Assembly (NCBI GenBank): GCA_003131315.1
Contig: PKUV01000180.1
Coordinates: 1 to 64,000 of the forward strand
DNA from: Acidobacteriaceae bacterium
Lineage (GTDB): Bacteria; Acidobacteriota; Terriglobia; Terriglobales; Acidobacteriaceae
Direction of reading: 5' to 3'
Length of the DNA: 64,000 nt
This document shows positions 20,405-29,288 of the stretch, piece by piece; within the stretch, counting starts at the first letter, position 1, and every line of letters starts with the position of its first letter. The notes beneath the pieces were generated by a model. The model worked only from the letters and a program-made list of their open reading frames with translations, did not search any database and was not told the origin of the DNA. Both the position numbers and the translations under genes were made by a program.

Positions 20405-23043
20405 TGAATGACCCTTACGGCCGCCGCGCCCAGGGCAAATTGCGAGAAGACCTGACTCCAATCTCTCAACCCCCGGAGGAAGGAGCCATGGGACAGGCGC
20501 TCCGGCACTACGATGGCATCGCCCGGCATCAGGCGAAGCGAGGCGAAGCCGCCGTTCCATAATCCCTTGACCGACTGCCGGCTGACCACGGAGCCGTCGG
20601 CCCGAATGACAAACATGCGGCTCGTGTCCGCGTCCCGCGTGGGTCCGCCCGCCCGCTTCAGATAGTCGTCCAGCCGCTCTTCACGCCGGTACAGGAACGA
20701 GTTCTTGTTGTACACCGCGCCCAGCATCTCGACCGTCGACGGGCGATACGGGACCACGAAGCGGTCGCCATCTTCGAGCGCGATTTCCGGCAGGTCGCCC
20801 ACCGCCGTGGAGTCCGGTTTCAGATCGAGGACTACGCGTCCGGTCGCCTTTACTTCCCGGAGCTTCTCCACCAGTTGGCGCTGCGCTTCGAGTTTCGCGC
20901 GGTTGTCGGCAACTTCGTCGGGATTGACTCCAGAGGGCGCCAGCGCATTGCGGGAGATGTCTTCCTCGAGTTTCTCGATCAGCTGATCGAGGCCCTTCTG
21001 CTGGTCGATGCGCACCGATTCGCGCGTAAATTCCGCCCCATAGAGATAGGCGTTCGGAGTAAATCCGCCGACGCGTTCCACCAGATGGCGGACGGTCTCG
21101 CCGGCTTCGGCCTGGTAAACACCGGCGGTTCGAAACTCCCCCTCCAGGCGCACGAATTTGCTCTGTTTTGCAAGCGGAACCGCGAGATCGTTCTGCGAGA
21201 AAATGGTGATGACGTCGCCCGGTTCGAGCGCCAGGTTGTTTTGCTCGTCTCCCTGCAGCACGAGTTTCCCCAAATCGAAAGGGACCAGCCGCATCGTCAA
21301 GTCCTGCGGGTTCAGCCGCTGAATCACCGCGTAGTCCCAGTTGATCTCCGGAGCATTGCGCGCGATCTGGTTTCGCAGTTTCGCCGTCGTGGCCTCGGTA
21401 GCTGCTTTTGCCGAGGCCGGTTGCCTATCGAGCTGTTGGTTAACACTCTCGCCCCCGTTCGCAACCGGGTTGGTATCACGCCCGTAGTCGGGGGTGATCG
21501 CTTGGTCCCCTCTCTTGCCCGGGTTCGCGAGCGGGTTGGTGGCCTGCCAGTAGTCGCGGGTGTTCTGTTGGTCCCCTCGCTCGCCGGCGTTCGCAGCCCA
21601 GTTGGTGGCGCGCCAGTAGTCGCGGGTGACCAGAGCGTCCTGATTCGGGATCACATCCTTCAGACGCATGCCGCTATGCCATTCCGTGCGCCCGGGATGA
21701 GCGACGTTTCCCCGCAGCGTCACGGCGTTTTGAAAACGCGGAGAGAGCGAGAATATGCGGACCAGGTCGCCATCCTTCAATGCCCGCTCCAAACCTTCGC
21801 GATCAAGAGGAAATTCTTCGACCCGGCGGGTGTTGTGGTTTTCGATACGTTCCACCACCGCCTTTTGTCCATCCGCCGTCGTCGTGAGGCCCCCCGCCAT
21901 CTCGACCGCGCTGCCGAGACTCGTCCCCTCCCGCAACTCGTAAATCGCGGGTACATTCACGCTGCCCGCGATGGCAATGGACGGCCCGGTCGGCGGGATA
22001 TAGATGACGTCGCCGGGCAACAATCTCGCGTCTTTGGACTTGTCCCCTTTTAAAAGCAGGTCATAGAAATCGAATTCCGTGACTACCCGGTTGTCCCGCT
22101 TCAATTGGATGTGCCGCATGGAGCCCGTGCCCGATGGTCCGCCCGAGGCGAACAGCGCGTTGACCAGCGTGCAGAGTGAACTGACGGTGTAACTTCCGGG
22201 ACGCCGGGCCTGTCCGACGACAAACACTTGGATGGACCGCAGCTGTCCCAGGCTGACCGTCAAATCGAAATTACGGAACACTCTCCCAATCGCGGTCCTG
22301 AAATACTCCGGCAGTTGCTGATATTTCAATCCGGCCACGGAAAGCGCGCCCACCTTGGGCAGAAAGACCTCGCCTCCCCGGTCGACCACCAGTTTGCCGT
22401 CCAGATCAATCTGTCCCCAGGCCCGGATAAGGATCTCGTCTCCCGGTCCGATCAGGTAATCGTCGGTCACCGGAATCCGGTCGACCGGAGCGAAAGTTGT
22501 GGGGACTCGATCGAACAGGCTGTATCCATAAATGGGCAACCTGCGGCCGACGGAGTTGGCGACAAATTCCTGAAATTCGCTGGGTGGCGGCTCAGGAATT
22601 GCATCTGTCTTCAAAGGGAAGGGCCGCTTCGGATGCCGGACTGGTTCTCCATTCTGGCCGCGTTCTTCATCGTTATTGTCGTTATTGTCCGGCAACGCCT
22701 CAGCCGGATGCGGCGCCGTGCCCGCTTGATTCCCCGCGTTGCCGGGTGCCGGATTGGCGTTGCCCTCGGAGGTTCTGGGGGCGGCCGAGCAGTCCCTCTC
22801 CGCACATTGCGATTGCGGATCGTCAGCGGACGGGGTACGCAGCGTGGTTTGAGCCCATCCGAGACCGGGCAACGCGAGCAGGCCGAACAGCGCCGTTACC
22901 GTCCAGCGGAGCATCCGGCTGGCCGGCATGGCATCGCAGCAGTTTTTAGTCAGCTCGGACGACTCGGCTCGCGGCTTACATCTTTCGCAGATCGGTTTTT
23001 CGGAGGTCATTATTATTTCGGAGGTGATTATTTCTGAGGTCAT
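20401..23043 (-). CDS. SLBB-domain polysaccharide export protein (Wza-like)
   Basis: DDYLIGPGDEILIRAWGQIDLDGKLVVDRGGEVFLPKVG, multiple SLBB repeats. Confidence 0.9.
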   Translation of the reverse strand: MTSEIITSEIIMTSEKPICERCKPRAESSELTKNCCDAMPASRMLRWTVTALFGLLALPGLGWAQTTLRTPSADDPQSQCAERDCSAAPRTSEGNANPAPGNAGNQAGTAPHPAEALPDNNDNNDEERGQNGEPVRHPKRPFPLKTDAIPEPPPSEFQEFVANSVGRRLPIYGYSLFDRVPTTFAPVDRIPVTDDYLIGPGDEILIRAWGQIDLDGKLVVDRGGEVFLPKVGALSVAGLKYQQLPEYFRTAIGRVFRNFDLTVSLGQLRSIQVFVVGQARRPGSYTVSSLCTLVNALFASGGPSGTGSMRHIQLKRDNRVVTEFDFYDLLLKGDKSKDARLLPGDVIYIPPTGPSIAIAGSVNVPAIYELREGTSLGSAVEMAGGLTTTADGQKAVVERIENHNTRRVEEFPLDREGLERALKDGDLVRIFSLSPRFQNAVTLRGNVAHPGRTEWHSGMRLKDVIPNQDALVTRDYWRATNWAANAGERGDQQNTRDYWQATNPLANPGKRGDQAITPDYGRDTNPVANGGESVNQQLDRQPASAKAATEATTAKLRNQIARNAPEINWDYAVIQRLNPQDLTMRLVPFDLGKLVLQGDEQNNLALEPGDVITIFSQNDLAVPLAKQSKFVRLEGEFRTAGVYQAEAGETVRHLVERVGGFTPNAYLYGAEFTRESVRIDQQKGLDQLIEKLEEDISRNALAPSGVNPDEVADNRAKLEAQRQLVEKLREVKATGRVVLDLKPDSTAVGDLPEIALEDGDRFVVPYRPSTVEMLGAVYNKNSFLYRREERLDDYLKRAGGPTRDADTSRMFVIRADGSVVSRQSVKGLWNGGFASLRLMPGDAIVVPERLSHGSFLRGLRDWSQVFSQFALGAAAVRVIQ
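21436..21630 (-). repeat. In-frame ~66-bp tandem repeat (3 units) in SLBB protein
   Basis: TRDYWRATNWAANAGERGDQQN / TRDYWQATNPLANPGKRGDQAI / TPDYGRDTNPVANGGESVNQQL. Confidence 0.85.
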
Positions 23044-25580
23044 TGGAAGTTCAGCACCTTCCTCCACTTCGGATGGTAGGTGAACTCAACCGAGGCCACC
23101 GTGTTGGGTCCGGCGAGCGGCGATAGAACGGGGAAGTTCCAACGTTCGTACTGGAGAAATGTGGTAATTTCCATTTCTTGGCGGGGTTGAAAGGTCGCTC
23201 GGACAAAGAAATCTTGAATGTCACCGCCCGCCGGAATAAAATCTCGGTCGACATGGGCTTTCCGGTATCCCACTTGCATCGGGCTGCGGGGCGAAAGCCA
23301 ATAGGTACTCCAGAGTTGAAGACCGTGGCCCTCCCTGCCCACCCAGGAACCGACGAGGTGCCCGTCGTTGGTGTAGCAGTCGCGGTAGCCGGGGTCGTAG
23401 TAGAAGAATTTGCCGCCAAAGTGGGCGGTCGCCGGAGGGTCCGACCACGCCATCTCGGCGCGGAAATCGAGCTTTGGGATTTTGGGAATCTGCGGCAGGT
23501 AAATGCCCGGACTCATCAGCGAGCGCTGCGGGGCGTTGAGCGGCGAAGGGTCGTCGTCGGTCATGCCATTGTTGTACAGAACCAGCCAGTCCCGGAGGCC
23601 GGGAATGCGATAGCTGAAATCGAAACCGCCTTTCCGGTCACCCACGTAGGCTGCGGTGCCGGGTATCGAATTTTTGTTGTTCCCGACACTGATGAAGCCA
23701 CTCCAGAACTTGCCGAGCGTCACCGGACGGAACACGATGGTGCGCGAGAACCCGAATTCCAGGTTGGGCGTCGGCTTGAAACTTAGCTTCTGGCCGTCGA
23801 TCGCCGGAAGCGGAGGGTAGTGGTGCCCGGCCATTAATCCAAAGAAGGAGTCCCAGCGCAGGGGCCCCAGCCAATGGAAGAAACCGGGCAGTTTCCAGGG
23901 AGATGGATTGGTCAAACGCAACATGTCCATAGGTTGCGCGTTGTCGCTCAAGTTCGGCGGCCCGCCCTCGCCCGGTCCCCACCACAGACTTTGCCGGCCG
24001 GCCGAGATCTGAACGGTCTTGAAGTTAAACGCGGCGTACGCGTCCAGGAGACGAAATTGATCGATGACGGTCGTATGAATCGGAAGCTGCGGCGGCGTTA
24101 CGTCGATGGTGCCGATCATTTGCTGAACCGCCTGACTGTAGGCGGGAAGCGCCGCCGCGTGCTGATACTCGCCGCGCACATAGAACGCCACCGGCCCTGC
24201 CGATCCCGACGCCGAAGCCCCGCTCACCAGGTTCGAACCCGGGCCGTAGAGACGGCCGTAGTCATTGATGAGGGTCTGGCCAAAGTGATAACCGTCGTCG
24301 AGCGGCGTGCCGGCGATGCCGAGGTAACGCGTATAAATGCTGTCCAGCCGGATGTCGGAAGTCCCGGAGCCGTTGAAGCGCCCGAGGTCGGTCGAGAACT
24401 CGGCTGCGAGCGCCGCGTGCAGCCGGTACGCCTCCGATTGATGGTCGTCGTCGGCGCTCAGGTCTTCACCCGCGGCCGCGATGATCCGGGCACACTCCAT
24501 GCGCGTCCATGGCCGTAAATTGGCGTAAGCGCTCGGCGCATACCCGAGTGCGGCCAGACGGTCGAATGCCGCATAAACCCAGAAGTCCAGGGGAACGGAC
24601 GGCGATCCGAGTTCGGCCGGGGTACGCGCGTGCGGCGGTGCTTTTTCCCCGAAATCTTGCCCGAAATCGTTCGTGCTCGCGCCCGGTAACTCCGGGTCGT
24701 GATGCGCCCGGTACACATACCGGCCAACCAGATAGCCGAGGGCGCTCCCTACGACTACGTCGGAGGGGAAGTGTTGCCGGGCCGCGACGCGCGACAGACT
24801 AATTCCCGAGGCCGCGCCGTAGGCCAGGAGTTTGGTTAACGGTCCGGGATATTCGTGGGCGATGACGCTCGCGATCGACCATGCGGCCAGCGCATGCTCC
24901 GATGGAAACGAGGCGCCTCCCGCTCCGAAGCTGCCGGCGTTCGCCTCGTTCGGACGCGGTCTCTGGAAAGCCAGTTTCATGGTCTCAGCCACGATTACGC
25001 TGTTCACCGCTGCTTCACCCGCCAGAAAGCCGGTTTCGCGGCTGTGGTCGTCGTTGGTGGTTGCCCCGCGCAGGTACAAGCTGGCAGCGCTGCCGATGAT
25101 GGCCACCAGTCCGTAGTTGCTGAAACTGTTGCTGTGCGCAACCGGGAAGCCTCCAAAATGCCGCATGATGTTTTGGTCGGCCGCCACCAGGCCCAGGGTG
25201 CCGACTCCGAGGGGCACGAGCCAATTTTTATCCTCGGCATGCAGGGCATGCAGATGCAGCGGACTGCTCCAGATCGTTTTCTGATCCGACACAAGACTTT
25301 GCTCCAAGTGCGCCAGGCAGAGATCGGCCGCCACGCCTTTCTTTGCCGCTCGATTTGTTCCAACGGGATCCGCTCCGGGCGGCTCCGCCGAAGGGCTGTC
25401 TTCTCTTTCGCTCCGACTGTGGCTGGCACTGTGGCGGGCACTTTGTTTGGTGCTCTGGCTGGTGCATGGTTTCTGAGCTTCGGGATTGGATGCCCAGCCG
25501 GGGTTTCCCGCTGAACCGAAGAGCAAGGCCACTACCATGGCCCGGCAAGAATGCCACCGGAACTTGTCGAGGAAAAGCAT
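23040..25580 (-). CDS. PAP2 phosphatase domain fused to Wzi-like capsule assembly domain
   Basis: RPRPNEAN..SFPSEHALAAW..SRVAARQHFPSDVVVGSALG (PAP2), then Wzi-like domain with GRQSLWWGPGEGG. Confidence 0.85.
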   Translation of the reverse strand: MLFLDKFRWHSCRAMVVALLFGSAGNPGWASNPEAQKPCTSQSTKQSARHSASHSRSEREDSPSAEPPGADPVGTNRAAKKGVAADLCLAHLEQSLVSDQKTIWSSPLHLHALHAEDKNWLVPLGVGTLGLVAADQNIMRHFGGFPVAHSNSFSNYGLVAIIGSAASLYLRGATTNDDHSRETGFLAGEAAVNSVIVAETMKLAFQRPRPNEANAGSFGAGGASFPSEHALAAWSIASVIAHEYPGPLTKLLAYGAASGISLSRVAARQHFPSDVVVGSALGYLVGRYVYRAHHDPELPGASTNDFGQDFGEKAPPHARTPAELGSPSVPLDFWVYAAFDRLAALGYAPSAYANLRPWTRMECARIIAAAGEDLSADDDHQSEAYRLHAALAAEFSTDLGRFNGSGTSDIRLDSIYTRYLGIAGTPLDDGYHFGQTLINDYGRLYGPGSNLVSGASASGSAGPVAFYVRGEYQHAAALPAYSQAVQQMIGTIDVTPPQLPIHTTVIDQFRLLDAYAAFNFKTVQISAGRQSLWWGPGEGGPPNLSDNAQPMDMLRLTNPSPWKLPGFFHWLGPLRWDSFFGLMAGHHYPPLPAIDGQKLSFKPTPNLEFGFSRTIVFRPVTLGKFWSGFISVGNNKNSIPGTAAYVGDRKGGFDFSYRIPGLRDWLVLYNNGMTDDDPSPLNAPQRSLMSPGIYLPQIPKIPKLDFRAEMAWSDPPATAHFGGKFFYYDPGYRDCYTNDGHLVGSWVGREGHGLQLWSTYWLSPRSPMQVGYRKAHVDRDFIPAGGDIQDFFVRATFQPRQEMEITTFLQYERWNFPVLSPLAGPNTVASVEFTYHPKWRKVLNFQ

Positions 25581-25583
25581 GCT

Positions 25584-26231
25584 CTAGAGTGGCCTGCTCG
25601 ACTGGGTTTGCTGGTTGGGCCGGTCTGCGAAGTCGGACGACACGACCAGGCGGCCCGAGTACTTCGCCTCCGGTTCCAAATCGTCCGCATCGACTTCGAC
25701 TGCCACACTCTGCATGATCGCGTCCAGCGCGAGCACAACCCGAAAGTTGTTTTTCTTGCGGACCAGCACGCCTTCCATCCCCGTCATCGGTCCGCACTTG
25801 ATGCGGACCCGCTCACCGATGACGAGGTAGGGATGGGGCTCAATCTTCCGCTGTCCGAGACCGGAGCGGAGCGCCTCGATTTCAAAATCGGGGAGCGGCG
25901 CGAGGGTTCGTCCAAAACCAACCAGCGACACGACACCCGGCACTTCGAGCACGAGCACGCGCTCCCGCGGATCGATGCGCACAAACACGTAATTGGGAAA
26001 AAGTGGCAGCTCGAGGTTCATCTCGCAACGGTTCTTCCAGCGGTGGCGCGTTGCATACAGGGGCAAGAACGTTTCAATTTGGCGCTCGGCAAAGTGCGAG
26101 GCCACGCGTTTTTCGTGATGCGAGTTCGTGTAGGCCGCAAACCAGTTAGCAGAAAAGTCCTGAGCCGCGGTCAACCCATCCATCTTTTGTTGTCTTGCTG
26201 CCAAACCCGTCTGCATGATTTGCGTTTCCAT
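25584..26231 (-). CDS. NusG/RfaH/UpxY-like transcription antiterminator
   Basis: WFAAYTNSHHEKRVASHFAERQIETFLPLYATRHRWKNRCEMNLELPLFPNYVFVRID; first gene of EPS operon. Confidence 0.9.
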   Translation of the reverse strand: METQIMQTGLAARQQKMDGLTAAQDFSANWFAAYTNSHHEKRVASHFAERQIETFLPLYATRHRWKNRCEMNLELPLFPNYVFVRIDPRERVLVLEVPGVVSLVGFGRTLAPLPDFEIEALRSGLGQRKIEPHPYLVIGERVRIKCGPMTGMEGVLVRKKNNFRVVLALDAIMQSVAVEVDADDLEPEAKYSGRLVVSSDFADRPNQQTQSSRPL

Positions 26232-26711
26232 TCGCGTGAAGCTTCGCTAGCCCCGCTTAGCGAGGTTGGTTAGAACGTTCATATTTTGGGGTGACTGCCC
26301 ACGTCTTCCATTGCACTTCCCCTGCCACCGCGGTTGCGCTTCCTGGATTTGTGCTTGTCTTTCTGCTGGTTGGGGTTACGAGTTCGTTGGGAGACATTTC
26401 TCTTTTAATTCCCGGTGCGGGAATCTGAATCGGGTTTTCCGTTCTAAATCAGCACTCGTCGCCTGGAGGTACACACGTTCGAGACACACACGTTCACTGA
26501 TCGACCTCGCGGCGCTCCGGGATCGGACCGCGAGAGCGGCGGTCCCATTGCCAGGTTGCCGTGAAAGGACTGGGACTGAAAGATCTCGGACTGCACGTCA
26601 TCCGCCGGCGACAGCATGGGCAGCAACCATGAACTGGATGGTGAACTGGATGGTGCGAGAATTCCGATTCGTCGGATGAAAAATATTGATCCGAGTAAGT
26701 ACCGAAGTTTG

Positions 26712-26740
26712 TTGACCGCAGGAGTCGTTCAATCTAGAAT
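26712..26740 (+). promoter_or_regulatory. Sigma70-type promoter of the sulfur operon leader
   Basis: TTGACC (26712-26717), 17-bp spacer, TAGAAT (26735-26740); predicted TSS about 26746-26748. Confidence 0.75.
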
Positions 26741-26750
26741 CCGAATCACC

Positions 26751-26840
26751 ATGTTAAGGCAGAATCTTTGCGCGATGTGCATGTGCACTTGTTGTTGTTG
26801 TGCATTTGTGTGTTCTGGCGCGGGGAGGCTGCCGACCTAA
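26751..26840 (+). CDS. Poly-cysteine leader peptide MLRQNLCAMCMCTCCCCAFVCSGAGRLPT
   Basis: 29 codons with 8 Cys (4 consecutive TGT at 26790-26801); starts 3-5 nt after predicted TSS; terminator downstream. Confidence 0.8.
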   Translation: MLRQNLCAMCMCTCCCCAFVCSGAGRLPT

Positions 26841-26868
26841 AGGATTCGTTCTTATACCGGCACTTATA

Positions 26869-26908
26869 ACCCACCGCCAGATGAACCTGGCGGTGGGTTT
26901 TTTGTTTT
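26869..26908 (+). terminator. Intrinsic terminator / attenuator before the sulfite reductase operon
   Basis: Perfect 12-bp stem ACCCACCGCCAG(26869-26880)/CTGGCGGTGGGT(26887-26898), 6-nt loop, then TTTTTGTTTT. Confidence 0.92.
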
Positions 26909-26938
26909 CCGGGACAAACAGTCTGGGGCAATGAGTCT

Positions 26939-28663
26939 ATGACAATCACAACGAAAGAAACCAAGACACAAAGAGTCGAGCGCCTCAAACGCTCCAAGAA
27001 TTCCTGGGAAGGTCTGGAAGAAATTCGACGCTTCGCGCGCGAGGGGTTCGAGTCCATTCCGCCGGAGTGGCTTGGGACCTATTTTCGCTGGTGGGGCGTG
27101 TACACGCAGGGTGATGGGGCGGGCGTAACCGGCGGTCAGGGCGGAGAAGGCCGGGCACTGCAATGCTTCATGGTCAGAATCCGGATTCCCAACGGTCTGC
27201 TGCGTTCCGAACAACTGCGAACCGTTGCCGAACTCACGCGCCGCTACGCTCACGGAATTGCCGACATCACCGTGCGACAAAACATTCAGTTGCACTGGGT
27301 CACGATCGAGGCGCTTCCAGACCTGCTCGAAGCGCTCGAGCGAGTGGGATTGAACACGACGGGTGCCTGCGGCGATGTCACGCGAAATGTCACCGGCTGC
27401 CCGGTCGCGGGAGTGGACGCGGACGAGATTTGCGATGCTTCGCCTTTAGCGCTCGAAGCGTCGCGAATGCTGGCGGGAAATAGCGACTTCTACAACCTCC
27501 CGCGCAAATTCAAGATCTCGATCACCGGATGCCGCGTGTGGTGCCCATATCCGGAGATCAACGATGTTGGGTTGACCGCGACTACTCGCGTGGTGCGCGG
27601 GACGCCTGAGGTTGGTTTCTCCCTGCGGGTTGCGGGAGGACTTTCAACCGAACCCTACCTGGGGGCGCGATTGAACGCGTTTGTCCGATGGCATCAGGCG
27701 CTGCCCGCCATTAAGGGAATTGCCGAACTGTTTCGCGACTCGGATGTGTTACGGGAACATCGCGAGCGGGCGCGGCTGAAATTTCTCTTCCTGCGGCATG
27801 GATGGACGGCGGAGATTTTTCTGGAGGAACTGCAGCGGCGGATTGGATTTCAATTTGATCCCGCGGTCGAAGAGCAGCCGCCTGCGGATGTGTATCGCGA
27901 CCACGTGGGAATTCATCCGCAAAAGCAACCGGGCTACTGCTACGTGGGAGCCGCGGTTCTCCGGGGGCGAATTACCGCGGAGCAGATGCACGCTGCCGCC
28001 GATCTGGCCGATCGCTTCGCGGTCGGCGAACTGCGCGCGACCAACATGCAGAACCTGCTCATTGTGAACGTTCCCCGGCTTCATGCTGAGGACCTGGCCA
28101 AGGAATTGGACGCGATTGGATTGCGGGTGGGCGGCTCGCCCTTCTTTCGCGGCACCGTCGCTTGCAGCGGAACGGAATTCTGCAAGCTGGCGATCACGGA
28201 GACGAAGAGCTTTTCCCGCTGGCTGGTGGAAGAACTGGAAGAACGTCTGCCGGGCTTCGATCAGCACATGAAGCTGCACGTCACGGGCTGCCCGAACAGT
28301 TGCGGACAGCACTGGATTGCCGACATTGGCATTGACGGCAAAAAGATGAAAGTCGAGGGACGTCTCGTCGATGCCTATTCCTTCTGCGTTGGCGGCGCAC
28401 TCGGTCTGCATCAGGCGACGGCGCGGCCCGTGGGATATCGCTGCCCTGCGACTGAGGTCCCGGATGCGATTGAGAGATTGCTCCGGCAATATCTAACCGC
28501 GCGTCAGCCGGGCGAGAACCTGCGTCAGTTCTTTTCCCGGCACACGGACACGGAGTTGCGGGAATTTCTGGCTGGCTCGCCGGTGGACGCGGTCGCCCGC
28601 GATGTGCCGGCGGTGAGTGCCAGAGGAGCTGTAGCGGAAGCCGCCGGAGGAGACGGTGACTAG
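26939..28663 (+). CDS. Siroheme-dependent sulfite/nitrite reductase (ferredoxin type)
   Basis: TGACGDVTRNVTGCPVAG and CSGTEFCKLA..TGCPNSCGQHWIADIG siroheme/4Fe-4S motifs. Confidence 0.92.
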   Translation: MTITTKETKTQRVERLKRSKNSWEGLEEIRRFAREGFESIPPEWLGTYFRWWGVYTQGDGAGVTGGQGGEGRALQCFMVRIRIPNGLLRSEQLRTVAELTRRYAHGIADITVRQNIQLHWVTIEALPDLLEALERVGLNTTGACGDVTRNVTGCPVAGVDADEICDASPLALEASRMLAGNSDFYNLPRKFKISITGCRVWCPYPEINDVGLTATTRVVRGTPEVGFSLRVAGGLSTEPYLGARLNAFVRWHQALPAIKGIAELFRDSDVLREHRERARLKFLFLRHGWTAEIFLEELQRRIGFQFDPAVEEQPPADVYRDHVGIHPQKQPGYCYVGAAVLRGRITAEQMHAAADLADRFAVGELRATNMQNLLIVNVPRLHAEDLAKELDAIGLRVGGSPFFRGTVACSGTEFCKLAITETKSFSRWLVEELEERLPGFDQHMKLHVTGCPNSCGQHWIADIGIDGKKMKVEGRLVDAYSFCVGGALGLHQATARPVGYRCPATEVPDAIERLLRQYLTARQPGENLRQFFSRHTDTELREFLAGSPVDAVARDVPAVSARGAVAEAAGGDGD

Positions 28664-29288
28664 TCTCTTCCCAATGTTTATGAAGCTGGCAGGGAAGCAG
28701 TGCCTGGTCGTCGGCGCGGGGAAAGTCGGCGAGCCCAAGATCGGCGGGCTCATCGACACGGGCGCGAGCATCCACGTGGTTGCGATTGAGGCAAGCGGCC
28801 AAGTTCGCGAGTGGGCGCACGCAGGGAAGATCGAACTGGAACTGCGCGCTTTTTCGGCGGGCGATCTCGACGGCAAATTTCTGGCGGTGGTCGCAACGGC
28901 TTCACGCAGCCTGAACGAACTCATCTATCGCGAGGCGCAGCAGTGCGGAGTGCTGTGCAACGTGGTGGATGTTCCGGAGTATTGCGATTTCTTTTATCCC
29001 GCGGTGGTGCGGCGCGGCGACTTGCAGATCGCAATTTCAACCGCCGGGCAGAGTCCATCGCTGGCGCAGAAACTTCGGCAGCAACTGGAAGGGCAGTTCG
29101 GGGCCGGATACGCGGCGTGGGTTGAGCAGCTCGGCGAGACAAGACGGCTCATTCTGGCCAGCGATCTCGATCAAGAGCGCAAGTGGGAGTTACTGCACTC
29201 ACTGGCGAGCAGGGAATCGTTCGAAGCGGCGCTGGCCAAAGTCCCGGTGCTGAGCACGGTGTTGAGCGCGAAAAGAGAGGGAGCATGA
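28656..29288 (+). CDS. Precorrin-2 dehydrogenase/siroheme synthase, N-terminal CysG-like
   Basis: FMKLAGKQCLVVGAGKVGEPKIGGLIDTGA; overlaps the upstream gene. Confidence 0.88.
   Translation: MTSLFPMFMKLAGKQCLVVGAGKVGEPKIGGLIDTGASIHVVAIEASGQVREWAHAGKIELELRAFSAGDLDGKFLAVVATASRSLNELIYREAQQCGVLCNVVDVPEYCDFFYPAVVRRGDLQIAISTAGQSPSLAQKLRQQLEGQFGAGYAAWVEQLGETRRLILASDLDQERKWELLHSLASRESFEAALAKVPVLSTVLSAKREGA

Noticed and set aside
26616-26840. 74-aa version of the Cys-rich ORF as given in the ORF track
   Set aside because: The predicted promoter lies inside it, so the native start is more likely the ATG at 26751 (or internal ATG 26775/26781).
26741-26938. SAM or cobalamin riboswitch before the sulfur/siroheme operon
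   Set aside because: No recognizable SAM-I/II/IV or B12-box core; the poly-Cys ORF with terminator/antiterminator explains the region better.
26746-27057. Minus-strand ORF over the leader region
   Set aside because: Antisense to the promoter-leader-terminator and start of sulfite reductase; no protein-family signature.
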